The notes: generated from the sequence alone by a model not told the origin. 64,000 bases of DNA from Brevundimonas lenta (GCF_014196335.1 NZ_JACIDM010000001.1:1116001-1180000); one strand, 5' to 3'. Positions 15,726 through 24,919 are shown, numbered from the stretch's first letter. Program-made: numbers and translations.

Positions 15726-16379
15726 ATGTCAGCCCACGCTCGAGAACCTCTGATCGACCATCCCGCGCCCGCGCCGATTCCCCGTGCCGCATCGCTCGTT
15801 TCCGTGCGTCCGGGGGCCATCATCCTCGCCCGCCACGGCGAGCCCGCCCTGTCGCGTAAATGCATGCTCACCTCGGACCAGTACCGGGACTGGTGGGCGA
15901 AGTACGAAGTCGGCGGCCTGCGCGCCGGCCAGACTCCGCCGCCTGAGCTCCTCGCCACGGCCGAGGGCGCGGGCGCCATCTACGCCTCGACCCGTCCGCG
16001 CGCCCAGGAAACCGCCGCCGCCGCCGCCGCCGGCCGCGAGGTGATGACCGACGCCCTCTTCATCGAGGCCCCGCTGCCGCCGCCGCACTTCCCCTCGTGG
16101 TTCAAGCTGCCGCCGAAATACTGGGGCGCCGTCGCCCGCTTCTGGTGGCACGCCTTCAATCACCACGAAGGCCAGGAGACCCGCGTCGAGGCCGAGGCCC
16201 GCGCCGAACAGGCCGCCCAGGTCCTCATCGGCCGCGCCGAAACCGGCCAGGACGTGCTGGTTCTCGCCCACGGCTATTTCAACCACATGGTCGGACGCCG
16301 CCTGAAGGCCGACGGCTGGAAGCTCGTCCACAACCAGGGCTTCCGCTACTGGTCGCAGCGTCGCTACGAAAAGCGCTGA
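15726..16379 (+). CDS. Histidine phosphatase family protein
   Basis: The branch 1 histidine phosphatase (phosphoglycerate-mutase-like) fold uses a catalytic His in the RHG motif. Here ILARHGEPALSRKC gives RHGE near residue 38, and the second active-site His is in VLVLAHGYFNHMVGRRL. The conserved Arg in YASTRPRAQETA completes the phosphate pocket. The 217-residue length is normal. The middle section is distinctive (RFWWHAFNHHEGQE), so the substrate is unclear. The N-terminal 30 residues are weakly conserved, and a later start is possible. It lies 36 bp after the hydrolase gene and 16 bp before the cyclophilin gene, suggesting co-transcription. Confidence 0.88.
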   Translation: MSAHAREPLIDHPAPAPIPRAASLVSVRPGAIILARHGEPALSRKCMLTSDQYRDWWAKYEVGGLRAGQTPPPELLATAEGAGAIYASTRPRAQETAAAAAAGREVMTDALFIEAPLPPPHFPSWFKLPPKYWGAVARFWWHAFNHHEGQETRVEAEARAEQAAQVLIGRAETGQDVLVLAHGYFNHMVGRRLKADGWKLVHNQGFRYWSQRRYEKR

Positions 16380-16395
16380 TCCCCGGGGAGGGCCC

Positions 16396-16986
16396 ATGCT
16401 CCGCCGCACCCTGCTGTCCTGCATCGTCGCCCTGATGGCGTTCCCGGCCTTCGCCCAGGACGAGGTCGCTCCGGTCCGCGTGCGCATCGAGACCAGCGCC
16501 GGAACCATCGTCGCCGAAACCGACCCCCGCGCGCCGGTCACCTCGGCCAACTTCCTGCGCTATGTCGACGAGCGCCGCTTCGACGGCGTGAACTTCTATC
16601 GCGGCATGGAGCTGGGCCCGAACCTCGGCCTGATCCAGGGCGGCACCGCCAGCGACCCGGCCCGCATCCTGCCCCCCATCGTCCACGAGCCCACCAGCCA
16701 GACCGGCCTCAGCCACACGGACGGCGCCCTCGCCATGGCGCGCTACGACCCCGGCACGGCGACCGGCGACTTCTTCATCATCGTCGGCGACGTGACCTCG
16801 CTGAACGCCGGCCACGGCGGCCCCGACGACCCCGGCTTCGCCGTCTTCGGCCATGTGGTCGAGGGCATGGACGTCGTCCGCCGAATCCTCGTCGCCCCGA
16901 AATCCCCCACCGAGGGCGAGGGCGTCATGCACGGCCAGATGCTCTCCCCGCGCGTCCGCATCATCTCGGTCCGCCGGGTCGACTGA
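16396..16986 (+). CDS. Cyclophilin-type peptidyl-prolyl isomerase, periplasmic
   Basis: Cyclophilins speed proline cis-trans isomerisation during protein folding. The 196-residue precursor has a signal peptide (LLSCIVALMAFPAFAQ) and a cyclophilin domain with VRIETSAGTIVAET, PVTSANFLRYVDERRFDG and FYR. FFIIVGDV and GFAVFGHVVEGMDVVRRI follow. The catalytic Arg is probably the one in FYRGM. The short form with limited loops fits bacterial PpiA-like enzymes. GGGGAGGG immediately upstream is a strong ribosome binding site. The gene follows the phosphatase by 16 bp. Confidence 0.92.
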   Translation: MLRRTLLSCIVALMAFPAFAQDEVAPVRVRIETSAGTIVAETDPRAPVTSANFLRYVDERRFDGVNFYRGMELGPNLGLIQGGTASDPARILPPIVHEPTSQTGLSHTDGALAMARYDPGTATGDFFIIVGDVTSLNAGHGGPDDPGFAVFGHVVEGMDVVRRILVAPKSPTEGEGVMHGQMLSPRVRIISVRRVD

Positions 16987-17055
16987 CCGTTCACCATGAA
17001 AAGCGCCAGTTCTCCCCGTTGAAGCGAGTGACCGGCCCCTCTAGGGTCGGGTCAG

Positions 17056-17304
17056 ATGACTGACTCCCACGCCATCCCCGCCGATCTCAGCTTCGAGGAC
17101 GCGCTCCAGCGCCTCGAGCAAATCGTCCAGAAGCTCGAATCCGGACAGGCCCCGCTCGAGGAATCGATCGCCCTCTACGAGGAAGGCGCGCGCCTGAAAT
17201 CGCACTGCGAGGCCCGGCTGAAAGCGGCCCAGCTGCGCGTTGAGAAGATCGTGGTCGGCCCCGACGGCCAGGCCCGCGGCGTCGAACCGGCCGGGTTCGA
17301 CTGA
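17056..17304 (+). CDS. xseB: Exodeoxyribonuclease VII small subunit XseB
   Basis: XseB binds in several copies to XseA to form exonuclease VII, which degrades single-stranded DNA. The 82-residue product has the family signature [19 protein letters not shown], then [20 protein letters not shown]. Both sit in two helices forming a coiled coil. Length and order are typical. As in many bacteria it stands upstream of ispA and dxs; here one extra gene intervenes. The last base of its stop overlaps the start of the following gene (TGATG). xseA is not in the window. Confidence 0.95.
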   Translation: MTDSHAIPADLSFEDALQRLEQIVQKLESGQAPLEESIALYEEGARLKSHCEARLKAAQLRVEKIVVGPDGQARGVEPAGFD

Positions 17305-17657
17305 TGTCCGGCCCCGCCGCCGCGCCGATCGGCTTCGACGACTTCATGAAGGTCGACGTCCGCGTCGGTCAGGTCCTCTCTGCCGACGACTTCCCCGAAG
17401 CGCGCAAGCCGGCGTTCAAGCTGACCATCGACTTCGGCCCGGCGCTCGGCGTCAAGAAATCCTCGGCCCAGATCACCGAACACTACACCCGCGACCAGCT
17501 GGTCGGCCGCAAGGTCGCCGCCGTGGTCAATTTCCCGCCGCGCCAGATCGGGCCCTTCATGTCCGAGGTCCTGACGCTGGGCTTCCCCGACGAAGCCGGA
17601 AAGGTCGTCCTCGTCGGCGTCGACCGCGAGGTCCCTGTGGGCGGGAGGCTGTTCTGA
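17304..17657 (+). CDS. tRNA-binding domain protein, CsaA-like
   Basis: The 117-residue protein is essentially one OB-fold tRNA-binding domain of the CsaA/Arc1p/MetG C-terminal type. Key stretches are [31 protein letters not shown], and the C-terminal [20 protein letters not shown]. CsaA has been described as a tRNA-binding, export-related chaperone in Bacillus; the role in alphaproteobacteria is not settled. It overlaps the xseB stop by one base, and its stop overlaps the possible CTG start of ispA, so it is translationally embedded in this operon. The protein ends in VPVGGRLF, typical of the family. Confidence 0.9.
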   Translation: MSGPAAAPIGFDDFMKVDVRVGQVLSADDFPEARKPAFKLTIDFGPALGVKKSSAQITEHYTRDQLVGRKVAAVVNFPPRQIGPFMSEVLTLGFPDEAGKVVLVGVDREVPVGGRLF

Positions 17658-17704
17658 ACCTCCCCCCGTCCAGCCTGCACGCCGCCAACTCGCCCGAACA
17701 GGCG

Positions 17705-18577
17705 GTGGTCGACCGCGTCTCCGAGATCGCCGACCTGGTCACGGTCGCCCTCGACGAACTGCTGCCCCGCGCCGAGGGCCCCGAGTCGCGCCTTACCGAG
17801 GCCATGCGCTACGCCGCCCTGGGCCCCGGCAAGCGCCTGCGTCCCTTCTTCGCCATGGAGGCGGCCGAGCTTTTCGACATCGAGGAGCGGCCCGTCCTGC
17901 GCGCCGCCTGCGCCCTCGAATGCGTCCACGCCTACAGCCTCGTCCACGACGACCTGCCGGCCATGGACAACGACGACATGCGCCGCGGCCGCCCGACCCT
18001 GCACCGCGCCTATGACGAGGCCACCGCCATCCTCGCCGGCGACGCCCTGCAGACCGCGGCCTTCGACATCGTCCTGCACGAGGACACCCACGAGGACCCC
18101 GCCGTCCGCTGCGAGCTGGCGGCCCGCCTGTCCATGGCCTCCGGCGCCCGCGGCATGGCCGGCGGCCAGATGATCGACCTGCTCGGCGTCCGCGACGACC
18201 TCGGCGGCGTCGCCCGCATGCAGCGGCTCAAGACCGGCGCCCTGTTCACCTACGCCTTCGAAATCCCGCTGATCATCGCCCGCGCCCGCGAGATGCACCG
18301 CCAGGCCCTGATCAGCTTCGCCCACGACATCGGTCTGGCCTACCAGATCGTCGACGACCTGCTGGACGTCGAGGGCGATGAGGACATCCTCGGCAAGGCC
18401 GCGCGCAAGGATCACGCCCAGGGCAAGACCAATTTCGTCACCCTGCTGGGCGTCGACGCGGCGCGGCACAGGGTCGCGCATCTCGCCGATCAGGCCCGCG
18501 CCCATCTGGACGTGTTCGGCTCCGACGCCGAGATTCTGAAGGCCAGCGTGGACTACGTGCTGCAACGCCGGTCCTGA
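17705..18577 (+). CDS. ispA: Polyprenyl (farnesyl/geranylgeranyl) diphosphate synthase IspA
   Basis: IspA condenses IPP with DMAPP/GPP to make farnesyl (or longer) diphosphate. The protein shows [11 protein letters not shown], the first Asp-rich motif [11 protein letters not shown] (about residue 82), GGQMIDL, and the second motif [13 protein letters not shown], all intact. No ATG exists before the conserved core. I give GTG 17705 (290 residues), but CTG at 17654 has a much better ribosome binding site (GGGAGG, 5 nt spacing) and overlaps the preceding stop, adding 17 residues. It follows xseB and the tRNA-binding gene and precedes dxs by 117 bp, the usual xseB-ispA-dxs order. Confidence 0.93.
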   Translation: MVDRVSEIADLVTVALDELLPRAEGPESRLTEAMRYAALGPGKRLRPFFAMEAAELFDIEERPVLRAACALECVHAYSLVHDDLPAMDNDDMRRGRPTLHRAYDEATAILAGDALQTAAFDIVLHEDTHEDPAVRCELAARLSMASGARGMAGGQMIDLLGVRDDLGGVARMQRLKTGALFTYAFEIPLIIARAREMHRQALISFAHDIGLAYQIVDDLLDVEGDEDILGKAARKDHAQGKTNFVTLLGVDAARHRVAHLADQARAHLDVFGSDAEILKASVDYVLQRRS

Positions 18578-18694
18578 TCGCGACGTTCTCCTGCACCGTT
18601 CCTGCACGGATTTTTCAGAACAGATCGACCCGACCCGCAGCGAAATGCTCTACAGCGTGTTGGAAGACCAAAGGCCCAGGTTCGAATTACCCGC

Positions 18695-20605
18695 ATGCCC
18701 GACACGCCCCTTCTCGATCAGGTCAAGCTGCCCGCCGACATGCGGGACTTCGACATCCCCCGGCTGAAGCAGCTGGCGGAGGAGTTGCGGGCCGAGACGA
18801 TCGACGCCGTCTCCGTCACCGGCGGCCACCTCGGGGCCGGCCTCGGCGTGGTCGAGCTGACCGTCGCCCTGCACCATGTGTTCGAGACGCCGAAGGACAT
18901 CCTGATCTGGGACGTCGGCCACCAGTGCTATCCGCACAAGATCCTGACCGGTCGCCGCGACCGCATCCGCACCCTGCGTCAGGGCGGCGGCCTGTCCGGC
19001 TTCACCAAGCGGTCCGAGAGCGAATACGACCCCTTCGGCGCCGCCCACGCCTCGACCTCCATCAGCGCCGCGCTGGGCTTCGCCGCCGCCCGCGACCAGA
19101 AGGGCGAGACCAATCGCGTGGTCGCCGTCATCGGCGACGGCTCCATCTCCGCCGGCATGGCCTATGAGGCCATGAACAACGCCGCCGAGGCCACCAACGG
19201 CCAGCTGATGGTGATCCTCAACGACAACGATATGTCGATCGCCCCGCCGGTCGGCGGCATGAGCGCCTATCTGGCCCGCCAGGTCTCGGGCGGCGCCTAT
19301 CGCCAGGTCCGCAACATCGGCAAGAAATTCGTCGAGCACCTGCCGCGCCCGTTCAAGAACGCCGCCCGCAAGGCCGAGGAATACGCCCGCGGCATGATCG
19401 TCGGCGGCACCTTCTTCGAGGAGCTCGGCTTCTACTACGTCGGACCCATCGATGGGCACGACATGGACAACCTGGTCCCCATCCTGAAGAACGCGGCGGC
19501 CATCACCGACCGCCCGGTGCTGGTCCACGTCGTCACCCAGAAGGGCAAGGGCTACGCCCCGGCCGAGAGCAGCGCCGACAAGCTCCACGCCGTGGTCAAG
19601 TTCGACGTCGTCTCGGGCAAGCAGACCAAGCCGGTCTCCAACGCCCCCAGCTACACCAAGGTCTTCGGCACGGAGCTGATCAAGCATGCGGAGCGCGACC
19701 CCAAGGTCGTCGCCATCACCGCCGCCATGCCCTCCGGCACCGGCCTGGACCTGTTCGGCGCCGCCTTCCCGGACCGCACCTATGACGTCGGCATCGCCGA
19801 ACAGCACGCCGTCACCTTCGCCGCCGGCCTCGCCGCCGACGGCATGAAGCCGGTCTGCGCCATCTATTCGACCTTCCTCCAGCGCGGCTACGACCAGGTC
19901 GTTCACGACGTCGCCATCCAGCATCTGCCGGTCCGCTTCGCCATGGACCGCGCCGGCCTGGTCGGCGCCGACGGCTCGACCCACGCCGGCTCCTTCGACA
20001 TCGGCTACATGGGCGCGCTTCCGGGCATGGTCCTGATGGCCGCCTCGGACGAGGCCGAACTGGCCGCCATGATCTCCACCAGCCTCGAGATCGACGACCG
20101 CCCCTCCGCCTTCCGCTATCCGCGCGGCGACGGCGTCGGCGTCGAAATCCCGGAGTTCGCCGCCCCGCTCGAGATCGGCAAGGGCCGCATCGTCCGCGAA
20201 GGCACGACCGTCGCCATCCTCTCGCTCGGCACGCGCCTGCAGGAATCGCTCAAGGCCGCCGATGCCCTGGCCGCCCGCGGCGTCTCCGCCACCGTCGCCG
20301 ACGCCCGCTTCGCCAAGCCGCTGGATACGGACCTGATCCTCCGTCTCGCCCGCGAGCACGAATGCCTCATCACGGTGGAGGAGGGGGCCATGGGCGGCTT
20401 CGGCGGCTTCGTGCTGCAGATGCTGGCCGAAAAGGGCGCGCTCGACGCCGGCCTCAAGATCCGCACCCTGCACCTGCCCGACGTCTTCCAGGATCAGGAC
20501 AGCCCGGTGGCCCAGTACGACACAGCCGGTCTCAACGCCGCCCACATCGCCGCCGCCGCCCTCCAGGCCCTGGGCGTCGAGGCCAGCCGCGCCGTCCGGG
20601 CATAG
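18695..20605 (+). CDS. dxs: 1-deoxy-D-xylulose-5-phosphate synthase
   Basis: Dxs joins pyruvate and glyceraldehyde 3-phosphate in the first step of the MEP isoprenoid pathway, using thiamine diphosphate. The 636-residue length is typical. Visible motifs: [33 protein letters not shown], the TPP-binding [26 protein letters not shown], and in the transketolase C-terminal half [17 protein letters not shown] and the C-terminal domain start [10 protein letters not shown]. It lies downstream of ispA in the same direction, in a 117-bp gap without an obvious terminator. It supplies precursors to the IspA and IspH encoded in this window. Confidence 0.97.
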   Translation: MPDTPLLDQVKLPADMRDFDIPRLKQLAEELRAETIDAVSVTGGHLGAGLGVVELTVALHHVFETPKDILIWDVGHQCYPHKILTGRRDRIRTLRQGGGLSGFTKRSESEYDPFGAAHASTSISAALGFAAARDQKGETNRVVAVIGDGSISAGMAYEAMNNAAEATNGQLMVILNDNDMSIAPPVGGMSAYLARQVSGGAYRQVRNIGKKFVEHLPRPFKNAARKAEEYARGMIVGGTFFEELGFYYVGPIDGHDMDNLVPILKNAAAITDRPVLVHVVTQKGKGYAPAESSADKLHAVVKFDVVSGKQTKPVSNAPSYTKVFGTELIKHAERDPKVVAITAAMPSGTGLDLFGAAFPDRTYDVGIAEQHAVTFAAGLAADGMKPVCAIYSTFLQRGYDQVVHDVAIQHLPVRFAMDRAGLVGADGSTHAGSFDIGYMGALPGMVLMAASDEAELAAMISTSLEIDDRPSAFRYPRGDGVGVEIPEFAAPLEIGKGRIVREGTTVAILSLGTRLQESLKAADALAARGVSATVADARFAKPLDTDLILRLAREHECLITVEEGAMGGFGGFVLQMLAEKGALDAGLKIRTLHLPDVFQDQDSPVAQYDTAGLNAAHIAAAALQALGVEASRAVRA

Positions 20606-20624
20606 AGCTCAGCTCTCTTTCTTC

Positions 20625-20780
20625 CGCTCATCCCCGCGACCCGAAGGGCGGCGCGTAGCAGCCAAAGCGGGGACCCAGTGCTTTGGGTGATCGGTTCAAG
20701 CCGGGCGCGCGGCGGCCGTTGTCCTGAAGCGCCGGCGTTTCTCCGACAGAACTGGGTCCCCGCTTTCGCGGGGATGAGCG
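20625..20780. repeat. Inverted palindromic pair downstream of dxs
   Basis: CGCTCATCCCCGCGA (20625-20639) is inverted at 20766-20780, and AAAGCGGGGACCCAGT (20664-20679) is inverted at 20751-20766. The two outer and inner arms are adjacent on the right side but separated by 24 bp on the left. The outer sequence resembles widespread REP-like elements of the CGGGGATGAGCG type. The 70-bp centre has no clear feature. It lies between dxs and a secreted protein gene. Confidence 0.85.
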
Positions 20781-20857
20781 GTGGTGAGGGGCAGACGCAA
20801 CCCGAACCGGCTGTCCCCGTTTTGATCCGGACGGGTGGGGCCGGTCGGAGATCCGTC

Positions 20858-21349
20858 ATGAAGACAATGCTCGTCACCCTCGCCGCCGCGGCGGCCCTGG
20901 CCGGACCCGCGTCCGCCCAGCAACCGGTGACCCCCGCGCAGCAGATCATCCGCCCAGAGGACTCAGCGCTGACCTGCGTTCAGATCGCCGACGAGGCGGC
21001 GCAACTCAGCCAGGCCATGGGCGGCAATCCCGGCAACAGCACCATCAGTTCGCTGACGGACGTCGCCAAGGCGGGGGCCTCCACCTTCATTCCGTTCGCG
21101 GGCCTTGTGATCGCCGGCGCCGACGCCCTGACCCAGGGCGACCGCGACCGCCGCATCGCCGAAGCCCTCGCCCGCCAGAACCGCTGGTTCTACCTGAACG
21201 GCCTCTACGCCGGTAACGACTGCATGGCCGACGCGGCCCCGCCTGCGCCGGCCGTTACGCCGGCTCCGGCCGCCGCTGCTCCGGTTCCGCCGCCGGCCCC
21301 CGTCCAGCCTCCCGCTGCCCCGCCGCTACCCGCCAACCAGCCAGGCTAG
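20858..21349 (+). CDS. Uncharacterised secreted protein with Pro/Ala-rich tail
   Basis: No known family. The 163-residue precursor has a signal peptide (MKTMLVTLAAAAALAGPASAQ). A conserved-looking core of about 85 residues follows, with TCVQIADEAAQLSQAMGG, a hydrophobic segment STFIPFAGLVIAGADAL, and RDRRIAEALARQNRWFYLNG. Its two cysteines (about 40 and 123) could form a disulfide. The last 40 residues are a Pro/Ala linker, perhaps cell-wall or envelope spanning. I chose ATG 20858 because the signal peptide starts there; the longer in-frame start at 20678 lies inside a palindromic element. Confidence 0.65.
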   Translation: MKTMLVTLAAAAALAGPASAQQPVTPAQQIIRPEDSALTCVQIADEAAQLSQAMGGNPGNSTISSLTDVAKAGASTFIPFAGLVIAGADALTQGDRDRRIAEALARQNRWFYLNGLYAGNDCMADAAPPAPAVTPAPAAAAPVPPPAPVQPPAAPPLPANQPG

Positions 21350-22155
21350 CGTTTCCCCTCGGAGTGCGTCGCCATTCACCTCCCCATCGCAGATGGGGAG
21401 GGGGACCATTCCGGCGACTCAGCCGGAATGGTGGAGGGGGCGTCGCCGGCGGATGATAATCAGAGCTCTACCGGCCCAGGCCGGCGGCGCCCCCTCCTGA
21501 CCGCTGCGCGGTCTGTCCTCCCCATCGCCTCGGGGGCGATGGGGAGGTGAATCTGCTGGCTATTCCCGAACTCTTTTCGCCAACCCGCTGACTTCCCCCA
21601 GCTAAATTCCCTCTACGCAGCGAGGTATCCGCCGCGGCGATAATGCCGGCATCCCGTCGATGGGGAGGGCGTCGGATCCAGCGCCTCGACGACGACGGGG
21701 TGTGGTCGAGCGATGAAGCCCGGGCGAAGGGTAGTCCGGGGGTCCTCGTCGGACAGCGATGGATGCTGTCCGCTTGCTCGCCGCGCATCGAAGGTGCGGA
21801 CCGCTGGCTCAGCCGATGTCCCACCCACGTCGCTTCCAGCAATGGCGGCGGCGGAGATCCGTCAAGGCTCTAACAGGGCCGCCAGCCGGAGGGCGCGCGA
21901 AACCAACGACCACGCGGGGCGTCCACCTCGTCGAAACGGTAAAACACAAAGCATTCCGGGCGAGGCCCGGACGCCCCGCGCCTTCCCCGACCTTTGCCGG
22001 AGCCTCTCCGGCGGGGATGAATGCGCGTGTCCGCGTCACGCCGGACGACGGAAAAGCGCGAATCCTCCGCTCCAGGCAGCGACCGTTCGCCACGCCTCCG
22101 AAACGAAGAAACAATCGTGCGCATTTTCAATGTTCTAAAGCAATCCTGAGCCGCC
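21350..22155. other. Gene-poor intergenic stretch before the atp operon
   Basis: This stretch of about 800 bp has no ORF I can support. Its first 200 bp hold a palindromic pair (listed separately). From 21560 to 22150 several short ORFs overlap on both strands (for example 21643-21873 plus, 21809-22114 minus). None has a family signature, a good ribosome binding site or a sensible composition; they are Arg/Pro-rich, as expected of GC-rich non-coding DNA. Base composition falls near 22100-22150 (AAACGAAGAAACAATCG) just before the predicted promoter. A decayed gene or a non-coding RNA cannot be excluded. Confidence 0.5.
21374..21552. repeat. Head-to-head pair of two-hairpin units (U3/U4) without a gene
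   Basis: U3 (plus strand): CCTCCCCATC (21379-21388) pairs with GATGGGGAGG (21392-21401). CCATTCCGGC (21406-21415) then pairs with GCCGGAATGG (21422-21431) around the loop GACTCA, followed by GGAGGGGGCG. U4 is the inverted partner: CCTCCCCATCGCC (21517-21529) with GGCGATGGGGAGG (21535-21547), and GACCGC (21499-21504) with GCGGTC (21508-21513). The outermost 17 bp (21374-21390 and 21536-21552) are perfect inverted copies. Only about 35 bp separate the two tails. Confidence 0.9.
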
Positions 22156-22182
22156 TTGACCTGCGGGGGGCGCGCCTATAGG
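22156..22182 (+). promoter_or_regulatory. Predicted housekeeping promoter of the F0 ATP synthase operon
   Basis: TTGACC at 22156-22161 and GCCTATAGG around 22174-22182 fit the Caulobacter-type sigma-73 pattern (TTGAC, short spacer, GC-TANA-type -10). The spacer between hexamers is about 15 bp. It lies 56 bp before the atpI start, after a long gene-free stretch. Assignment is by sequence match only. Confidence 0.5.
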
Positions 22183-22237
22183 TTCCGCGCCGAATTCAGA
22201 CCCCCTCCGGCATTCGTGTCGGAGCGCTGAGGCCGCT

Positions 22238-22600
22238 ATGTCCCTGCCACCGGAATCGCGCGAAGAGGCGATCGCTCGTCTCAACAAGAGCGCATCTGAT
22301 CTGGAGGCGCGCACGACTCCGCAAATCTCTCACGAGATGGCGGGTCAGGCGGCGGCCAGTCAGGCCTGGAAGATCATCGCCGATCTGTTCGGCGGGGTTT
22401 TTGTCGGCCTCGCGATCGGTTGGGCGGTCGACCACTTCGCCGGCACCTCGCCGGTGGGAATTATCGGCGGAGTCCTGCTGGGCTTCGCCATTTCGGTGTG
22501 GATGGCGTGGCGCACGGCGCAACGTCTGATGGCCGAAGCCAACAAGCATGGGGAGCCGAAGTCGGTTCCCTTCGATGACGACGAAGACCAGGGAGCCTGA
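22238..22600 (+). CDS. atpI: ATP synthase protein I
   Basis: AtpI is a small membrane protein thought to assist assembly of the c-ring. The 120-residue product has a charged N-terminus (about 45 residues) and two membrane spans, WKIIADLFGGVFVGLAIGWAVDH and a second at VGIIGGVLLGFAISVWMAW. The motif GxxxGxxxGWxxDH between them is typical of AtpI/gene 1 proteins. The C-terminal acidic tail (DDDEDQ) is ordinary. It begins 56 bp after the predicted promoter and precedes atpB by 7 bp, in the usual order for alphaproteobacteria with split F0 and F1 operons. Confidence 0.92.
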   Translation: MSLPPESREEAIARLNKSASDLEARTTPQISHEMAGQAAASQAWKIIADLFGGVFVGLAIGWAVDHFAGTSPVGIIGGVLLGFAISVWMAWRTAQRLMAEANKHGEPKSVPFDDDEDQGA

Positions 22601-22607
22601 TCGCCCG

Positions 22608-23387
22608 ATGGCCGATCCGCTACATCAGTTTCAGGTTACGCCTCTGCCGGGCCTCGACTTCGGTGAAGTCACGCTGCCGGTCGTCGGTACGGTGCATCTG
22701 GCCTTCACCAATTCGCACCTCGCGATGACCATCGGCTTCCTGATCGTGGTCCTCTTCCTGACGCTCGTCACCAACGGCGCCAAGGTCGTTCCGGGCCGTC
22801 TGCAGGCCGTGGGCGAGACCCTGTTCGGCATGATCGACGGCCTGACGGAGTCGATCATCGGTCACGACGGCAAGAAGTATTTCCCGTTCGTCTTCACGAT
22901 CTTCACCTTCATCCTCGGCATGAACCTGCTGGGCATGTTCCTCAGCTTCACCGCCACCTCGCAGCTCGCCGTGACCGCCACCTTCGGCGTCATCACCTTC
23001 GGCCTGGTCGTGATCGTCGGCATCGTGAAGAACGGCGCCAACTTCCTGAAGCTGTTCTGGCCGACCGGCGCTCCGCTGCTGATGCGCCCGATCGTCGGCC
23101 TGATCGAGTTCTTCTCGTTCCTGCTCCGCCCGCTGACCCTCACCCTTCGTCTGTTCGGCAACATGATGGGCGGCCACATCGCCCTGAAGGTGTTCGCCGG
23201 CTTCGTGGCCACCGCGGTCATCGGCGCCGCCGGCTGGTTCGGCGTGCTGATCTTCCCGCTGGCGCTGGGCATTACCATCGGCCTGACCGCGCTCGAGTTC
23301 CTCGTGGCCTTCCTTCAGGCCTTCGTTTTCGCCGTTCTGACCTGCATCTACCTCAACGATGTGGTCAACCTGGACCACGCCCACTAA
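22608..23387 (+). CDS. atpB: F0F1 ATP synthase subunit a
   Basis: Subunit a forms the two proton half-channels next to the c-ring. The 259-residue protein has five or six membrane spans. The essential Arg is in the span [20 protein letters not shown], and the conserved C-terminal helix carries the polar residues of [21 protein letters not shown] chose [15 protein letters not shown] at 22608, which follows atpI by 7 bp. The longer in-frame start at 22548 would overlap atpI by 50 bp without support. Confidence 0.97.
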   Translation: MADPLHQFQVTPLPGLDFGEVTLPVVGTVHLAFTNSHLAMTIGFLIVVLFLTLVTNGAKVVPGRLQAVGETLFGMIDGLTESIIGHDGKKYFPFVFTIFTFILGMNLLGMFLSFTATSQLAVTATFGVITFGLVVIVGIVKNGANFLKLFWPTGAPLLMRPIVGLIEFFSFLLRPLTLTLRLFGNMMGGHIALKVFAGFVATAVIGAAGWFGVLIFPLALGITIGLTALEFLVAFLQAFVFAVLTCIYLNDVVNLDHAH

Positions 23388-23442
23388 GGGCCGGACCAGT
23401 CAGTTCCAACCCAACCAACCTAGACCAACAGGACTTAAGACC

Positions 23443-23667
23443 ATGGATCCTCAAGCCGCTAAGCTCATTGGCGCCGGCATCGCGATGTGCGGCATGATCG
23501 GCGCCGGCATCGGCGTCGGCAACATCTTCGGCAACTTCCTGTCGGGCGCCCTGCGCAACCCGTCGGCCGCCGGCTCGCAAATCGGCAACCTGTTCGTCGG
23601 CGCCGCCCTGGCTGAAGCCCTGGGCATCCTCGCCTTCGTCATGGGCATCCTGATCTGGATCTCGTAA
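23443..23667 (+). CDS. atpE: F0F1 ATP synthase subunit c
   Basis: Subunit c forms the proton-driven rotor ring. The 74-residue protein is a two-helix hairpin: [20 protein letters not shown] (glycine-rich helix 1), a polar loop ALRNPSA, and helix 2 with the proton-binding carboxylate E58 in [14 protein letters not shown]. Glu rather than Asp matches alphaproteobacterial and mitochondrial c subunits. No sodium-binding signature is visible. The ATG at 23443 matches the family N-terminus exactly, and 55 bp separate it from atpB. Confidence 0.97.
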   Translation: MDPQAAKLIGAGIAMCGMIGAGIGVGNIFGNFLSGALRNPSAAGSQIGNLFVGAALAEALGILAFVMGILIWIS

Positions 23668-23739
23668 TCGCCTGTTCGGCGGCGCGGATGATCCGCGCCG
23701 CCGGCTGACGCTTCTCCAGACCTCTCCCCCAGGCGATCG

Positions 23740-24333
23740 ATGACCGTTCAAGCCCAGCCCGTCATGCCCGAAGACGCGACCACCCCGGTGGCCGTCGCGG
23801 ACACGCACGCCACGACCGAAGCCGCCCACGGCGGTGAACACGAGTCCGGCGGCCTGCCCCAGTTCGAGTTCCAGCACTGGTTTGGTCAGATCGTTTATCT
23901 GATCTTCCTGTTCGCAGTTCTCTACTTCCTGATCTCGAAGGTCTTCGCGCCGCGCATGCGCCGCGTGTTCGACGAGCGCGCCTCGACCATCTCGACGGCG
24001 GTCAACACCGCCCGTCAGGTTCAGGCCGAAGCCGCCGACCAGGCCGCCGCCGCCAAGCGTGAAGTCGAGGAGGCTCGCGCCGCCTCGCGCGCCACGGCCG
24101 CCGCGGCCAAGGCTCGCGTGACCGAGGAAGCCAACGCCCGCGCCGCCGCGGAAGAAGCGACCGTCTCCGCCCGCATCGCCGAGGCTGAGGCCGCCATCGC
24201 CAAAACCCGCGACGCCGCCATGACCAACGTCTCGTCCATCGCTTCGGACACGGCCGCGGCCATTGTCGAACGTCTTACCGGCAAGGCGCCTTCGGCCGCC
24301 GAAGCCACCGCCGCCGTGAAGGGCGCCGCCTGA
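23740..24333 (+). CDS. F0F1 ATP synthase subunit b'
   Basis: Alphaproteobacteria have two b-type stator subunits; this is the b' form. The 197-residue protein has a 45-residue variable N-terminus rich in His, Ala and Glu, one membrane span ([20 protein letters not shown]), then [20 protein letters not shown] and a long Ala/Glu coiled coil that reaches toward F1. The gene ends at 24333, where the start of atpF overlaps the stop codon. The long N-terminal extension before the membrane span is typical of Caulobacterales b' subunits. It pairs with the following b subunit to make the peripheral stalk. Confidence 0.93.
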   Translation: MTVQAQPVMPEDATTPVAVADTHATTEAAHGGEHESGGLPQFEFQHWFGQIVYLIFLFAVLYFLISKVFAPRMRRVFDERASTISTAVNTARQVQAEAADQAAAAKREVEEARAASRATAAAAKARVTEEANARAAAEEATVSARIAEAEAAIAKTRDAAMTNVSSIASDTAAAIVERLTGKAPSAAEATAAVKGAA

Positions 24334-24845
24334 TGGAATTCTTCAACCCCCACCTCTACGACCTGGCCAACCCGGAACTCTGGGTCGCCATCGGCCTGAT
24401 CGTCTTCTTCGTCATCGTCGCCTTCGCCGGCGTGCCGAAGCTGGTCGGCGGCCATCTCGACGCCAAGGCCGCCAAGATCCAGTCGGAACTGGACGAGGCC
24501 GCCCGCCTGCGTTCGGAAGCCGAGGCCCTGCTGGCCCAGATCCGCGCCGAGAAGGCCGAGGCTGAAGCCCAGGCCGCCGAAATGCTCAAGACCGCCGAGG
24601 CCGACGCCCGTCGTCTCGAGGAAGAGTCGAGGGTCAAGCTGGAAGAGACCCTCGCCCGCCGTCAGGCGCTGGCCGAGCGTCGCATCGCCCAGGCCGAAGC
24701 CCAGGCCGCCGCGGAAGTGAAGTCGGCCGCCGCCGACCTCGCCGCCAAGGCCGCCGAGCAAATCCTCGCCGCCCGCCTGGCCGGCCAGAAGAGCGACCCG
24801 CTCCTCGACGCCGCCATCGCCCAGATGGGCACGCGCCTGAACTAG
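24333..24845 (+). CDS. atpF: F0F1 ATP synthase subunit b
   Basis: Subunit b forms the peripheral stalk with b'. The 170-residue protein has an N-terminal span ([20 protein letters not shown]), then [20 protein letters not shown] and a coiled coil to about residue 150. The start codon overlaps the b' stop (TGATG), so they are made together, likely in equal amounts. This is the last gene of the F0 operon; a strong hairpin terminator lies 25 bp downstream. The F1 genes are not in the window. Confidence 0.95.
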   Translation: MEFFNPHLYDLANPELWVAIGLIVFFVIVAFAGVPKLVGGHLDAKAAKIQSELDEAARLRSEAEALLAQIRAEKAEAEAQAAEMLKTAEADARRLEEESRVKLEETLARRQALAERRIAQAEAQAAAEVKSAAADLAAKAAEQILAARLAGQKSDPLLDAAIAQMGTRLN

Positions 24846-24869
24846 TCGGGCCGCACGGCTGAAAGAACA

Positions 24870-24897
24870 AAGGCCCCGCTGTTTCCAGCGGGGCCTT
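24870..24897 (+). terminator. Terminator of the F0 ATP synthase operon
   Basis: AAGGCCCCGCTG (24870-24881) pairs with CAGCGGGGCCTT (24886-24897) around a 4-nt loop, giving a perfect 12-bp GC-rich stem ending in A-T pairs, followed by CGTCGTTTC. It lies 24 bp after atpF and before a convergent gene, so it may act in both directions. Confidence 0.85.
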
Positions 24898-24919
24898 CGT
24901 CGTTTCAGAGAGGATCTCC

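Noticed and set aside
18655..18694. GGTTCGAATTACC before dxs, resembling a tRNA T-loop
   Set aside because: No acceptor stem, anticodon arm or D-arm fits around it; chance match.
18650..20545. 631-residue minus-strand ORF opposite dxs
   Set aside because: Shadow of dxs; low-complexity Gly/Ala/Asp/Val composition.
20605..20622. Short hairpin AGAGC-TCA-GCTCT followed by CTTTCTT after dxs
   Set aside because: The stem is only 5 bp and the T run is interrupted; too weak to call a terminator.
21809..22114. 101-residue minus-strand ORF in the gap before atpI
   Set aside because: No ribosome binding site, no family signature and Arg/Pro-rich content; several overlapping frames look alike.
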